Part shown: piece by piece, positions 9,270-18,216 of the stretch
Layout: the number at the start of each line of letters is the position of its first letter
Numbering within the stretch: position 1 is the first letter of the stretch
Source: an uncultured Prevotella sp.
Lineage (GTDB): Bacteria > Bacteroidota > Bacteroidia > Bacteroidales > Bacteroidaceae
Assembly (NCBI GenBank): GCA_902800365.1
Contig: CADCEF010000001.1
Coordinates: forward strand, 62,001 to 126,000
Direction: 5' to 3'
Length of the DNA stretch: 64,000 nucleotides
Made by a program: the position numbers and the translations under genes
The notes under the pieces: model-generated
Databases searched by the model: none
Told to the model about the DNA's origin: nothing
Seen by the model: only the letters and a program-made list of their open reading frames with translations

Positions 9270-10643
9270 TTATGCTCTGTCTTTTTTGATGAATTCTATA
9301 AGTCGTTCTACGGCTTCTTCCTCGGGGATATTCTTCTCTATGCACTCCTTGGCTTTGTAGAGTGAGATTTTTCCGCGTCCGGCACCAACGTATCCGTAAT
9401 CGGCATCAGCCATCTCGCCCGGGCCGTTCACGATACATCCCATGATACCAATCTTAAGTCCAACCATATCCTTAGTTGCAGCCTTGATCTTAGCAATTGT
9501 CTCCTGCAGATTGTAGAGTGTACGACCGCATCCGGGGCACGAGATATACTCGGTCTTGGTAAATTTTATGCGGGCGGCCTGCAGAATAGCATCAGCAAGC
9601 TCAACCAACTTCTCTGTTGAGAATTGAGCGTTGATAATTGTGAGGTTGTGAGCTTTCTTATCAATCAGCAGTGCTCCTACAGCCATAGCGGCCTTAAGCT
9701 GAAGTGTTTCCCAGTCTGGGGCATCAACATTAAGAGTAATAGTATCATCCTTGATACTTGCCTCGGCCTCCTCGCGCAACTTTGTGCACTCAGGAATCAT
9801 ATCAACCAGCTTACGAGCCACGGGGATTTCGCACTCAGGCTCTTCTGACAACGAAACACGGATAGTATCACCAATACCCTCGGTAAGCAGAGCTCCGATA
9901 CCAACGGCACTCTTTATGCGGCCATCTTCGCCCTCTCCAGCCTCGGTAACACCAAGGTGCAGAGGATAATGCATATCCTCCTTATCCATAGTAGCAACAA
10001 GCAGGCGCATTGTTGTAACCATCACTACGGTGTTTGATGCCTTGATTGATATCACAACATCGTTGAAGTTCTCTCTACGGAAGATGCGCAGGAACTCCAT
10101 ACAGCTCTCAACGATTCCTTCTGGGGTATCGCCATAACGACTCATAATTCTATCTGACAACGAGCCATGATTAACACCGATACGAACGGCAGTGTGATGC
10201 TCCTTACAGATATTCAGGAACGGAACCAGCTTTGCCTCAATCTTCTGCAGCTCGGCAGCATACTCCTCGTCGGTATACTCCAGATGTTTGAAGGTACGAC
10301 CTGGGTCAACATAGTTACCTGGATTGATACGAACCTTCTCGCAGTAAAGTGCAGCCACATCGGCGGTATGAGCAGTGAAATGCACATCGGCCACAAGTGG
10401 AGTGTTATATCCGTCGGCCTTAAGCTGTGCCGATATATTCTTCATGTTCTCAGCCTCGCGGGTGCCTTGGGTAGTAAAGCGCACCAGTTCTCCGCCAGCA
10501 TCGATAATGCGCTTAGCCTGAGCCACACAGCCCTCAGTATTATTGGTATCAACAGTACCCATCGACTGTATGCGGATGGGGTTCTGTCCACCTATACCGA
10601 TATTTCCCACGCGGGTTTCGGATGATTGTCTTCTGCTATACAT
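9270..10643 (-). CDS. ispG: 4-hydroxy-3-methylbut-2-enyl diphosphate synthase
   Basis: Penultimate enzyme of the MEP isoprenoid pathway, a [4Fe-4S] enzyme. The N-terminal TIM barrel includes VGNIGIGGQNPIRIQSM, DVHFTAH and KVRINPGN. The cluster ligands are CPGCGRT and IMGCIVNGPGE. At 457 residues it is longer than the E. coli type (about 370) because of roughly 80 extra residues between the barrel and the CPGC motif, yet clearly shorter than the three-domain forms of about 600 residues known from many Bacteroidetes, Chlamydiae and plants. It is 27 bp downstream of purE, with TTTAATGTT-type repeats before its start. Confidence 0.93.
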   Translation of the reverse strand: MYSRRQSSETRVGNIGIGGQNPIRIQSMGTVDTNNTEGCVAQAKRIIDAGGELVRFTTQGTREAENMKNISAQLKADGYNTPLVADVHFTAHTADVAALYCEKVRINPGNYVDPGRTFKHLEYTDEEYAAELQKIEAKLVPFLNICKEHHTAVRIGVNHGSLSDRIMSRYGDTPEGIVESCMEFLRIFRRENFNDVVISIKASNTVVMVTTMRLLVATMDKEDMHYPLHLGVTEAGEGEDGRIKSAVGIGALLTEGIGDTIRVSLSEEPECEIPVARKLVDMIPECTKLREEAEASIKDDTITLNVDAPDWETLQLKAAMAVGALLIDKKAHNLTIINAQFSTEKLVELADAILQAARIKFTKTEYISCPGCGRTLYNLQETIAKIKAATKDMVGLKIGIMGCIVNGPGEMADADYGYVGAGRGKISLYKAKECIEKNIPEEEAVERLIEFIKKDRA

Positions 10644-10674
10644 TAAACGTTAAACATTAAAGATTAAACATTAA
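10642..10674. repeat. Short AT-rich tandem repeat before ispG
   Basis: Units of the form ATTAAACATTAAAGATT (plus strand) run from the ispG start codon into the purE stop region. The same units occur at 24091-24127, 24785-24817 and 19451-19464. Confidence 0.6.
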
Positions 10675-11177
10675 TTTGTTTTGAACTGATATTTAATTTC
10701 AGCCAGTTCCTCGTTGGCCTTTTCAATCTTGATACGCAGATTACCCTTGTAAACAGCCAGACGCTGTGCCAGGTCCTGATCGGCCAGAGCCATCATCTCG
10801 CAGGCCAGGATTGCTGCATTCTGCGCACCATTCACGCCTACAGTAGCCACAGGTATTCCCGGGGGCATCTGTATGATAGAGAGCATAGCATCAAGTCCGT
10901 CGAGCATACCCTTGATGGGCACACCGATAACAGGCAGTGTGGTAGATGCAGCGATAACGCCAGGTAGGGCTGCAGCCATACCGGCTCCTGCAATGATAAC
11001 CTTGATGCCGCGATCCTTTGCAGTACGGGCAAACTCCTCTACAGCATCGGGAGTACGATGAGCTGAGAGGGCATTCACTTCAAAAGGCACCTGCATCTCG
11101 TCGAGCAGTTTGCAGGCTTTTTCCATAATGGGCAGATCACTTGTGCTACCCATGATAATACTTACTAATGGCTTCAT
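10671..11177 (-). CDS. purE: N5-carboxyaminoimidazole ribonucleotide mutase
   Basis: Converts N5-CAIR to CAIR in purine synthesis. At 168 residues it is the usual length. The signature GSTSDLPIMEKA and the active-site SAHRTPD are near the N-terminus, and AGAGMAAALPGVIAA follows. It is transcribed with ispG and lies 30 bp after the PAP2-like gene. The assignment is secure. Confidence 0.95.
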   Translation of the reverse strand: MKPLVSIIMGSTSDLPIMEKACKLLDEMQVPFEVNALSAHRTPDAVEEFARTAKDRGIKVIIAGAGMAAALPGVIAASTTLPVIGVPIKGMLDGLDAMLSIIQMPPGIPVATVGVNGAQNAAILACEMMALADQDLAQRLAVYKGNLRIKIEKANEELAEIKYQFKTN

Positions 11178-11207
11178 ATATTTGACAATTTTACTATTTG
11201 ACTATTT

Positions 11208-11828
11208 CTAGAGATATACCAATCCCAATATTGAGCATATCAGACCCACGAAGAATCCTGCCAATACCTGTGCCAATGAGTGCTGACGCAGAATCATTCG
11301 GCTGGTGCCAAGCACTCCTGCCAGAATCAGCACAAGGCAGAGCCACCATACGGGGTTGAATCCGAAGAACTCACCAAACACAAACAGTGCTCCTGCCACA
11401 CCGCCGATGGCCGATGTATGCGTAGAAATCTTCCACCACACGTTTATCAGCGCGCATACTATCTGAATTGAGAGTGCTGCCGACACGATGGTTCCCATAA
11501 AGTGCGGAATGTGCAGTATATCCATAATATACACACAGAAGAAGTAGCAGAGAATTGATATTACATAAGGCACCATACGGCGCTCCTTATGACCCAGCTC
11601 TATCAGGTTCCAACCTTGATATTTGCGATACAGGTGGATAAGCACCGTTGGCAACAGTATAGTAAAGAAGTACACCAATGTTAGCACCTGCAACTTATAG
11701 GCGGTAGGCATCAGACTGAGATAGCTCAGGAAGAAGAGCGACATCAAGCCCACTATGGGCAGATAGAATGGCGTGAACACCATACTAATCACTCTTGCTG
11801 TTAAAATTATATTCTTTTCTCTGCTCAT
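11208..11828 (-). CDS. PAP2-superfamily-like integral membrane protein
   Basis: A 206-residue protein with about six hydrophobic segments. The second half carries a degenerate PAP2 phosphatase signature: ISTHTSAIGG stands in for the PSGH motif, and SRMILRQHSLAQVLAG matches the SR...H...D/Q motif. The first KxxxxxxRP motif is not obvious, so catalysis on lipid phosphates is likely but not certain. The start codon overlaps the stop of rpoN by 4 bp, so the two genes are co-transcribed. Confidence 0.75.
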   Translation of the reverse strand: MSREKNIILTARVISMVFTPFYLPIVGLMSLFFLSYLSLMPTAYKLQVLTLVYFFTILLPTVLIHLYRKYQGWNLIELGHKERRMVPYVISILCYFFCVYIMDILHIPHFMGTIVSAALSIQIVCALINVWWKISTHTSAIGGVAGALFVFGEFFGFNPVWWLCLVLILAGVLGTSRMILRQHSLAQVLAGFFVGLICSILGLVYL

Positions 11829-13333
11829 TTTCTTAGTCGTGCTATTGGTATACCCAACTGTTCACGGTACTTTGCCACTGTGCGACGTGCGATGGGGAAT
11901 CCCTTCTCGGCAAGCTGGTCTTTCAGCTGGTCGTCGCTCAACGGTTTGCGCTTGTCCTCGGCGTCAATCAGGTCGCGCAGTGCGGCCTTTATCTGTCGAG
12001 TACTCAGTTCCTCGCCGTTCTCAGTAACATATCCGTCGCTGAAGAAGTGGCGCAACGGAAAAGTTCCCCAACGTGTCTGCGCGTATTTCGAGTTACTTAC
12101 TCGCGATACGGTCGATATATCGAGTCCGGCCTTCTCAGCCACGTCTTTCAGAATCATCGGACGCAGCGATGCCTCGTCGCCGTCGAGGAAGAACTGGCGC
12201 TGCAGCTGAATTATGGCACGCATAGTTACGCTTAGCGTGTGGCGGCGCACCTTTACAGCCTCAATGAATCCTTGCGCGGCATCCACCTTCTTCTTTATAT
12301 ACAGCAGCGCCTCCTTGGTCTGACGGCTCAAGTGGTCTTTGTTCTGCTGATACTCTTTCATCGAGTCTACAAACGATTGCGACACTTTCAGTTCGGGCAC
12401 CTCGCCGTTGTTCAGCGTAAAGGTTATTGTTCCGTCGTCCTGCGTGTCTACGATGAAGTCGGGCGTTATCTGCTGCATGCTTCTGCCCACCACCTCGCCA
12501 AGCGATGCTCCTGGTCGTGGGTTAAGCTTGCGCAACTCACGGAACAGCACTTCGGCCTGAGTATCGTTAAGCTTCAGGTCTTCCTGAATCTTGTCCCAAT
12601 GCTTACGTGTAAACGCCTCAAAATAGTCGTTCACCACGCGTTCCATCAGGTCGCGCAACTTCGACGGATCGCGGCGTTCTATCTGCAGCAGCAGGCACTC
12701 CTGCAGCGATCGGGCTCCGATACCTGCCGGGTCAAAGGCCTGCAACATAAGCAGCACCTGTTCAATCTCTTTCTCGGTAGCATCTATGTTGTGGTAGATT
12801 GCAAGCTCATCGCTCACTATGTCGAGGGCCTTGCGCAACAGTCCGTCATCGTCGAGCGAACCAATAAGGTACTCTATAATGTCGCGCTGCTTTGGTGTAA
12901 GGTCCATCTCGCCTACCTGCTCTTTCAGCTGGTCGTAGAACGATTCTGTCTCGCCGTACACCATCTCCTCGCGATCCTCACTGTACGAGCTTCCGCTCTG
13001 ATAAACGGGCAGATCCTCGTCGTCGCGCCCCAGTCCGCTCAGTGCCTCGTCGAGTGCCGACTGGCGTTCTTCGCGCTCGGCGGCAGCCTCAAAGTCATCC
13101 TGAGTATCAGTATCATCGTTATTGTAGTCAACCTCGCCTGGAGTATCATTCTCGTCGTAGGGCGATTCACTCTCTAGTGCGGGGTTGTCGTTCATCTCGG
13201 TGTTGATACGGTCAACAAGCTGCGCCACTGGTAGTTCTATCAGCGACGATTGCAACAGCTGCTGCTGCGAGAACGTCTGTCCTAACTTCTGCTGTTGTAG
13301 TTGTTCCTGTATCTGTGTATTTTCGTTCCTCAC
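11825..13333 (-). CDS. rpoN: RNA polymerase sigma-54 factor
   Basis: A 502-residue sigma factor. Region I is Gln-rich (LGQTFSQQQLLQSSLIELP), followed by an acidic region II (about residues 55-110), the core-binding domain, the helix-turn-helix and the RpoN box RRTVAKYREQLGIP at the C-terminus. It directs transcription from -24/-12 promoters together with AAA+ activators, none of which are in this window. An unknown conserved gene lies 17 bp upstream and a PAP2-like gene overlaps downstream. Confidence 0.95.
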   Translation of the reverse strand: MRNENTQIQEQLQQQKLGQTFSQQQLLQSSLIELPVAQLVDRINTEMNDNPALESESPYDENDTPGEVDYNNDDTDTQDDFEAAAEREERQSALDEALSGLGRDDEDLPVYQSGSSYSEDREEMVYGETESFYDQLKEQVGEMDLTPKQRDIIEYLIGSLDDDGLLRKALDIVSDELAIYHNIDATEKEIEQVLLMLQAFDPAGIGARSLQECLLLQIERRDPSKLRDLMERVVNDYFEAFTRKHWDKIQEDLKLNDTQAEVLFRELRKLNPRPGASLGEVVGRSMQQITPDFIVDTQDDGTITFTLNNGEVPELKVSQSFVDSMKEYQQNKDHLSRQTKEALLYIKKKVDAAQGFIEAVKVRRHTLSVTMRAIIQLQRQFFLDGDEASLRPMILKDVAEKAGLDISTVSRVSNSKYAQTRWGTFPLRHFFSDGYVTENGEELSTRQIKAALRDLIDAEDKRKPLSDDQLKDQLAEKGFPIARRTVAKYREQLGIPIARLRK

Positions 13334-13349
13334 CTTTTATTCTCAATTC

Positions 13350-13997
13350 TTACTTAAAGTACTCTTTCAGCTGTTCGGCATACGACGCCAGTTCCTCGGG
13401 ATTTGCGTTTCCGAACCTTCGCCACACCTGCTGACAGGCGAGCGCCAAATCGCCCACGGCCACATCCTTACGGTTTAGATATGGGTCGCAAAGCTGAAAA
13501 GCCTCAAGTACATCAACCACAGCCTCAGGCTTCTGTTTCATCAACTTGGCCAGCTCCTGCACCTCGGGCGTCCCGGCCACCATCGTTATGGGTGTAAGAC
13601 GGAAGTACAGGTCCAATATCAGAGTAAGCGCTACCGGCGTAAGTGTTGTGCCTTTAGCTATCGGTTTGAAATCTTTCTCAAAACTCTCATTGGTTTCAAC
13701 ACCGTCGTAGAACTCCAGAGCGTTGTTGAATCCCCACATTTCGCGCAGCAGATTAACGGCACGCTTCAGCTTCTTGGGGTTGTTGCCATACAACTCCCAG
13801 AATCGCTCCACACGTGGTGTTTCAAGGTTGGCTATCTGGCACATTTTGTTGAAGAGTACGTTAGGCGCGATGTGCAGTTCCAGGCTCAAATCAACCATTC
13901 CACGACTGTACATCGGCTTGATTCCAACAGGCTTTTGTAGGTACAACTGCAGCAGTAGTAGCCAGTATTCATCCTGCCATTTTGAATTTTTTGCCAT
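13350..13997 (-). CDS. Conserved hypothetical protein upstream of rpoN
   Basis: A 215-residue, mostly helical protein without a signal peptide or membrane segment. It begins MAKNSKWQDEYWLLLLQLYLQKP and contains ERFWELYGNNPKKLKRAV. I do not recognise a domain. The 17-bp distance to rpoN suggests co-transcription and perhaps a related role. Downstream coupling and the even amino-acid composition argue that it is a real gene. Confidence 0.75.
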   Translation of the reverse strand: MAKNSKWQDEYWLLLLQLYLQKPVGIKPMYSRGMVDLSLELHIAPNVLFNKMCQIANLETPRVERFWELYGNNPKKLKRAVNLLREMWGFNNALEFYDGVETNESFEKDFKPIAKGTTLTPVALTLILDLYFRLTPITMVAGTPEVQELAKLMKQKPEAVVDVLEAFQLCDPYLNRKDVAVGDLALACQQVWRRFGNANPEELASYAEQLKEYFK

Positions 13998-14037
13998 AAT
14001 TATCTGCTATTTTGTTGCAAAAATAATGCTTTTTTTG

Positions 14038-14045
14038 TATATTTG
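14038..14045 (+). promoter_or_regulatory. -7 element (TATATTTG) of the histidine phosphatase gene
   Basis: A TAnnTTTG element about 21 bp before the ATG at 14067, followed by AAAGGAG. It shows that the in-frame TTG at 14043 is promoter sequence and not a start. Confidence 0.7.
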
Positions 14046-14066
14046 CAACCGAAAAAGGAGAAATTT

Positions 14067-15374
14067 ATGAGAAAAGTGGTATTATTTGCCCTTTGGGCAC
14101 TTTCATTAACCTGTATTGACGCCCAAAACGTTCGCGAAGAGTTGAAACACGATTTGCTTAAGGCGGGTAGTAACTACTATGCCTACCAGGGACCCACCCG
14201 CGCGTTAACCCCGTCGCCGGCAGGTTATAAGCCATTCTACATCAGCACTTATGCCCGTCATGGTTCGCGATACCTCATCAAGGCAAGCGAGTACGACTAT
14301 CCGTATAACGTACTGCAAAAGGCCAACGAAGCAGGCAAACTTACCGAGTTAGGGCACAGGGCACTCAAGCAGTTGGGATATCTGCGCGAAGATGCCAAGG
14401 ATAGATATGGCGATCTCACGCCTCTTGGTGCCGTGCAGCACCAGCAGATAGCTCAGCGCATGTACAACCGTTTTCCTGAGGTTTTCAAGGGCCGCGCAGT
14501 AATCGAGGCCAAGAGCACCGTTGTTATCCGCTGCATCCTGTCTATGCAGAACGAACTGCTGCAGCTGGCAAAGAATAACCCTAAGCTGATTTTTAATGCC
14601 GATGCATCCCAGCACGACATGTACTACATGAACCTGCAGGATTCGGCTCTCTACAAGCAGCGCTACTCCGAGCAGACCCAGCAGGCTTACAAGGATTTCT
14701 GCGCCAAGTACGAGGTTCACAAGCCCGCTATGGCCAAGCTGTTTAACGATACAGCCTACTACAATCGCGAGGTTAATGCATTTGAGCTTAACAAGTCAAT
14801 ATTCAAGATTGCATCGAGCGTACAGGGCACCGAGATGCGCGATGTGTTCAACCTCTTCGATGTGTACACCGAGGATGAGTTGTACAACAACTGGCTGCAG
14901 GCCAATGCGTTCTGGTATCTCAGCTTTGGCCACAATCCCCACAATGGCGGCAACCAGCCGTTCACGCAGCGCAACCTGCTTAAGCGTATCATCGAGGATG
15001 CCGATAGCTGCATCTTCCGTCCGCACCCAGGTGCCACTCTGCGATTCGGCCACGAGACTATCATCCTGCCACTGGCCTGCCTGTTAGACCTTAACGGCTA
15101 TGGCCGCGAGATACACGACATGGAGACACTCGACACCGAAGGCTGGATTAATTTCGAGGTATTTCCCATGGCGGCCAACATACAGTTTGTGTTCTATCGC
15201 AGAAGCAAGAACGATACCGATGTATTGCTTAAGGTGCTGCTGAACGAGAACGAGGCCCGCCTGCCCATACCTACCGATATGGCGCCATACTATCACTATC
15301 GCGACTTCCGCGAGTTTTACGTAAAAAAGTTACAGAATTATGAACTTGAGCGTGCTGCTCAGGGTATAGACTAG
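14067..15374 (+). CDS. Exported histidine-type phosphatase (MINPP/phytase-like)
   Basis: A 435-residue protein with a signal peptide ending SLTCIDAQ. The catalytic RHG motif is in YARHGSRYL (near residue 71). The C-terminal proton-donor motif appears as RFGHET, with Glu in place of the more usual Asp, as in multiple inositol-polyphosphate phosphatases. It therefore probably releases phosphate from inositol phosphates or other organic phosphates in the periplasm. The ATG at 14067 follows AAAGGAG. The stop codon shares CTAG with the stop of the convergent nrdG. Confidence 0.85.
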   Translation: MRKVVLFALWALSLTCIDAQNVREELKHDLLKAGSNYYAYQGPTRALTPSPAGYKPFYISTYARHGSRYLIKASEYDYPYNVLQKANEAGKLTELGHRALKQLGYLREDAKDRYGDLTPLGAVQHQQIAQRMYNRFPEVFKGRAVIEAKSTVVIRCILSMQNELLQLAKNNPKLIFNADASQHDMYYMNLQDSALYKQRYSEQTQQAYKDFCAKYEVHKPAMAKLFNDTAYYNREVNAFELNKSIFKIASSVQGTEMRDVFNLFDVYTEDELYNNWLQANAFWYLSFGHNPHNGGNQPFTQRNLLKRIIEDADSCIFRPHPGATLRFGHETIILPLACLLDLNGYGREIHDMETLDTEGWINFEVFPMAANIQFVFYRRSKNDTDVLLKVLLNENEARLPIPTDMAPYYHYRDFREFYVKKLQNYELERAAQGID

Positions 15375-15868
15375 ATAGTTACATCAGGTTCCCACAATAC
15401 CACGTGCCCCTCGTAAAGCGATGCGGGCACGTTTATTATGCGCTGGTTCGAGCTGCCACGAAACAGCAGGTCGGGGTCTTTCAGTCGTTCTATAAACGGT
15501 CCGTCCACCAGCACGTCAATCTCGTATAGCAGTTCGCGCTGTGCACGTGTTATCAGTGTTTCGTAGGTAAATCCCGTGTAGCACCATATATCCTTGTTGG
15601 TGCGGTTGTGTATGGCGCGTGCCAGCTCGGCAAATCCGTCGCACTGATACATAGGGTCGCCACCCGAGAATGTTACGTTGGCATAGGGATCGGCCTCGAT
15701 AATCTTCATCAGCTGCTCGGTGGTCATCTCGTGCCCGCCGTCGAACGCCCACGACTGGGGATTATGGCAGCCAGGGCACTGATGTCTGCACCCAGCACAA
15801 TAAATGGAGGTCCGGAACCCCGGACCATCCACCATTGTATCTTCTATGACGTCTAATACTCGTATCAT
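15371..15868 (-). CDS. nrdG: Anaerobic ribonucleotide reductase activase
   Basis: A radical SAM enzyme that installs the glycyl radical on NrdD. The 165-residue length is typical. The cluster motif is CAGCRHQCPGCHN (CxxxCxxC near residues 24-35), followed by FSGGDPMYQ. It lies downstream of nrdD, separated by 87 bp that contain a 14-bp inverted repeat. The assignment is secure. Confidence 0.95.
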   Translation of the reverse strand: MIRVLDVIEDTMVDGPGFRTSIYCAGCRHQCPGCHNPQSWAFDGGHEMTTEQLMKIIEADPYANVTFSGGDPMYQCDGFAELARAIHNRTNKDIWCYTGFTYETLITRAQRELLYEIDVLVDGPFIERLKDPDLLFRGSSNQRIINVPASLYEGHVVLWEPDVTI

Positions 15869-15877
15869 ATTCTTTTT

Positions 15878-15948
15878 GCAACGGACTACAGAACTTGAGG
15901 ACTTTTTTCTCAGTGATAATCAGTCCTGTTAGTCCTGTAGTCCGTTGC
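15878..15948. repeat. Inverted repeat in the nrdD-nrdG gap
   Basis: GCAACGGACTACAG (15878-15891) and CTGTAGTCCGTTGC (15935-15948) are perfect 14-bp inverted arms around a 43-bp loop. The right side also holds short AGTCCTGT direct repeats. It may be a dispersed intergenic element or an RNA stem-loop inside the nrdDG transcript. Confidence 0.8.
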
Positions 15949-15955
15949 TAAATTC

Positions 15956-18193
15956 TCAATTCTCAAATAAATCTTTTGCTCCGTGGTCAATGTGGGTTAC
16001 GCGGTCGTTAAGCTCAGCCAGTTTGCCTGAGTTCCAACGGTCGGTAGTACCTACCAGATATCCGGTGATGCGCTGCAGTTTGTCGATGTTTGTCGATCCG
16101 CATTTTGGGCATTTCTCCAGATGATCGTCGGCATTCTCATAGCCGCAGTCCATACAGCGGTTGCGATTATGGTTCACACTGCCGTATCCCATGTTCAGCT
16201 GGTCCATCATATCAACTACACTCATAATAACCTGTGGGTTATGTGTAGCGTCGCCGTCAATCTCTACGTAGAAGATATGTCCACCACGAGTCATTTCGTG
16301 GTAAGGTGCCTCAACCTCTGCCTTATGACGGGCCGAGCACTTGTAGTAAACGGGCACGTGGTTTGAGTTTGTGTAATAGTCGCGATCGGTAACACCAGGA
16401 ATCACGCCAAACTCCTTGCGGTCTTTCTTTGTGAACTTTCCGCTCAGTCCCTCGGCTGGTGTGGCCAGTACGCTGTAGTTATGATGGTAGCGCTCGCAGA
16501 ATTCGTTCGCGCGCTCGCGCATGTATCCTACTATCTTCAGTCCCAGCTCCTGCGATTTCTCACTCTCGCCATGATGCTTACCAGTGAGTGCAACCAGTGC
16601 CTCGGCCAGTCCGATGAAACCGATGCCCAGTGTTCCCTGGTTGATAACGCTCTCGATGGTATCCATTGGCTTCAGCTTGTCGGCACCAATCCACAAGTTC
16701 TGCATCAGCAGTGGGAACTGCTTGGCAAAAGCCGTCTTTTGGAACTGGAATCGGTCGTCAAGCTGCTTGGCTGTAATCTCCAACATCTGGTCGAGCTTGG
16801 CAAAGAACATATCTATACGTTTCTGTTCGTTCTGCTCCTCGCGGCACTCCAGCGCCAGCTTTACGATGTTGATAGTAGAGAAGCTCAGATTGCCGCGACC
16901 GATACTGGTCTTTGGTCCGAATCGGTTCTCGAACACGCGGGTACGGCAACCCATTGTAGCCACCTCGTGTACGTAGCGCTTTGGATCGTCGGCCTTCCAT
17001 TCCTCATCCTGATTGAATGTAGCATCCAGATTCAGGAAGTTAGGGAAGAATCTGCGAGCCGTTACCTTGCATGCCAGCTGATAGAGGTCGAAGTTACGAT
17101 CCTCGGGCAGATAGTTCACGCCACGTTTCTTCTTCCATATCTGTATGGGGAAGATGGCTGTCTCGCCGTTACCCACACCTTCGTAGGTGCTCAGCAGTAT
17201 CTCGCGCATCACGCAGCGGCCCTCGGCACTTGTGTCGGTACCGTAGTTGATACTTGAGAACACCACCTGGTTACCACCACGCGAATGGATGGTGTTCATG
17301 TTGTGGATAAATGCCTCCATAGCCTGATGCACTCTGCCCACAGTCTTATTAATGGCATGCTGACGTGCACGATCCTTGCCCTGCAGACCGTCAAGTGGAG
17401 CCTTCAGATAGTCCATCAAAGGCTCGTCATACAGTTCTTTGTAGTCCTCACCATTCAGTTCTTCCAGTGCCTTCAGCTCCTCAATGTAGCTCATACGCAC
17501 GTATGGAGCCAGATAGAAGTCGAATGCAGGAATAGCCTGTCCGCCGTGCATCTCGTTCTGAGCGCACTCCATCGAGATACATGCCAGCACGCTGGCAGTC
17601 TCAATACGCTTTGCAGCGCGCGATGCGCCGTGACCGGCAGTAAAACCATTCTGCAGAATGTTGTCAAGCGGGTGCTGCACACAGGTAAGACTCTTGGTTG
17701 GATAGTAATCCTTGTCGTGAATGTGCAGGTAGTTATGCTCTACAGCGTTTCGACTTTCTTCACTCAGAAGGTAGTCGTCAACAAACGGCTTTGTTGTCTC
17801 GCTGGCAAACTTCATCATCATGCCGGCAGGTGTATCGGCGTTCATATTGGCATTCTCGCGCGTTACATCGTTGTTCTTGATATTAACAATGTCGAGAAAC
17901 ACCTCGCGGGTCTTTGCCTTACGTGCTATCGAGCGCTGGTTGCGATAGGCGATGTACTTCTGAGCCACGTCCTTACGACTCGACTTCATCAGCTCCATCT
18001 CCACCAGGTCTTGTATCTCCTCAACCGTCATCTGTCCGTCGCCCTTCTGAGCTATACGGTCGGTAATCTGGTAGAGCAGTCGCTCGTCCTCGCCTTTGTC
18101 TGTATGTAACATGGCCTTTCGTATGGCGGCCATCACCTTCTGTTCGTTAAATCCAACTATGCGCCCGTCGCGCTTTACTACTGTTTGTATCAT
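15956..18193 (-). CDS. nrdD: Anaerobic (class III) ribonucleoside-triphosphate reductase
   Basis: Makes deoxyribonucleotides without oxygen. The protein has 745 residues from the ATG at 18193. An ATP-cone occupies about residues 1-90 (VVKRDGRIVGFNEQKVMAAI). The C-terminal zinc ribbon CMDCGYENADDHLEKCPKCG is followed by the glycyl-radical loop QRITGYLVGT. An in-frame TTG at 18220 overlaps the sufE stop, but the ATG gives the usual family start. Downstream nrdG supplies the activase. The window shows an anaerobic lifestyle here. Confidence 0.95.
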   Translation of the reverse strand: MIQTVVKRDGRIVGFNEQKVMAAIRKAMLHTDKGEDERLLYQITDRIAQKGDGQMTVEEIQDLVEMELMKSSRKDVAQKYIAYRNQRSIARKAKTREVFLDIVNIKNNDVTRENANMNADTPAGMMMKFASETTKPFVDDYLLSEESRNAVEHNYLHIHDKDYYPTKSLTCVQHPLDNILQNGFTAGHGASRAAKRIETASVLACISMECAQNEMHGGQAIPAFDFYLAPYVRMSYIEELKALEELNGEDYKELYDEPLMDYLKAPLDGLQGKDRARQHAINKTVGRVHQAMEAFIHNMNTIHSRGGNQVVFSSINYGTDTSAEGRCVMREILLSTYEGVGNGETAIFPIQIWKKKRGVNYLPEDRNFDLYQLACKVTARRFFPNFLNLDATFNQDEEWKADDPKRYVHEVATMGCRTRVFENRFGPKTSIGRGNLSFSTINIVKLALECREEQNEQKRIDMFFAKLDQMLEITAKQLDDRFQFQKTAFAKQFPLLMQNLWIGADKLKPMDTIESVINQGTLGIGFIGLAEALVALTGKHHGESEKSQELGLKIVGYMRERANEFCERYHHNYSVLATPAEGLSGKFTKKDRKEFGVIPGVTDRDYYTNSNHVPVYYKCSARHKAEVEAPYHEMTRGGHIFYVEIDGDATHNPQVIMSVVDMMDQLNMGYGSVNHNRNRCMDCGYENADDHLEKCPKCGSTNIDKLQRITGYLVGTTDRWNSGKLAELNDRVTHIDHGAKDLFEN

Positions 18194-18216
18194 GAGGTTC
18201 TTAATTATTACATTTT

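Noticed and set aside
12239-13177. A 312-codon plus-strand ORF opposite rpoN
   Set aside because: It lies entirely antisense to a clear sigma-54 gene, has no initiation signals or recognisable domains, and its composition is that of a shadow frame.
14043-14066. Upstream TTG start for the histidine phosphatase (also TTG starts at 25448, 50220 and 18220 for other genes)
   Set aside because: The TTGs at 14043, 25448 and 50220 sit inside -7 promoter elements, and 18220 overlaps the sufE stop. The downstream ATGs give the standard N-termini.
17285-18109. A 274-codon plus-strand ORF opposite nrdD
   Set aside because: Fully antisense to nrdD and rich in His, Leu and Val as expected of a complementary frame. 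No promoter or ribosome site.
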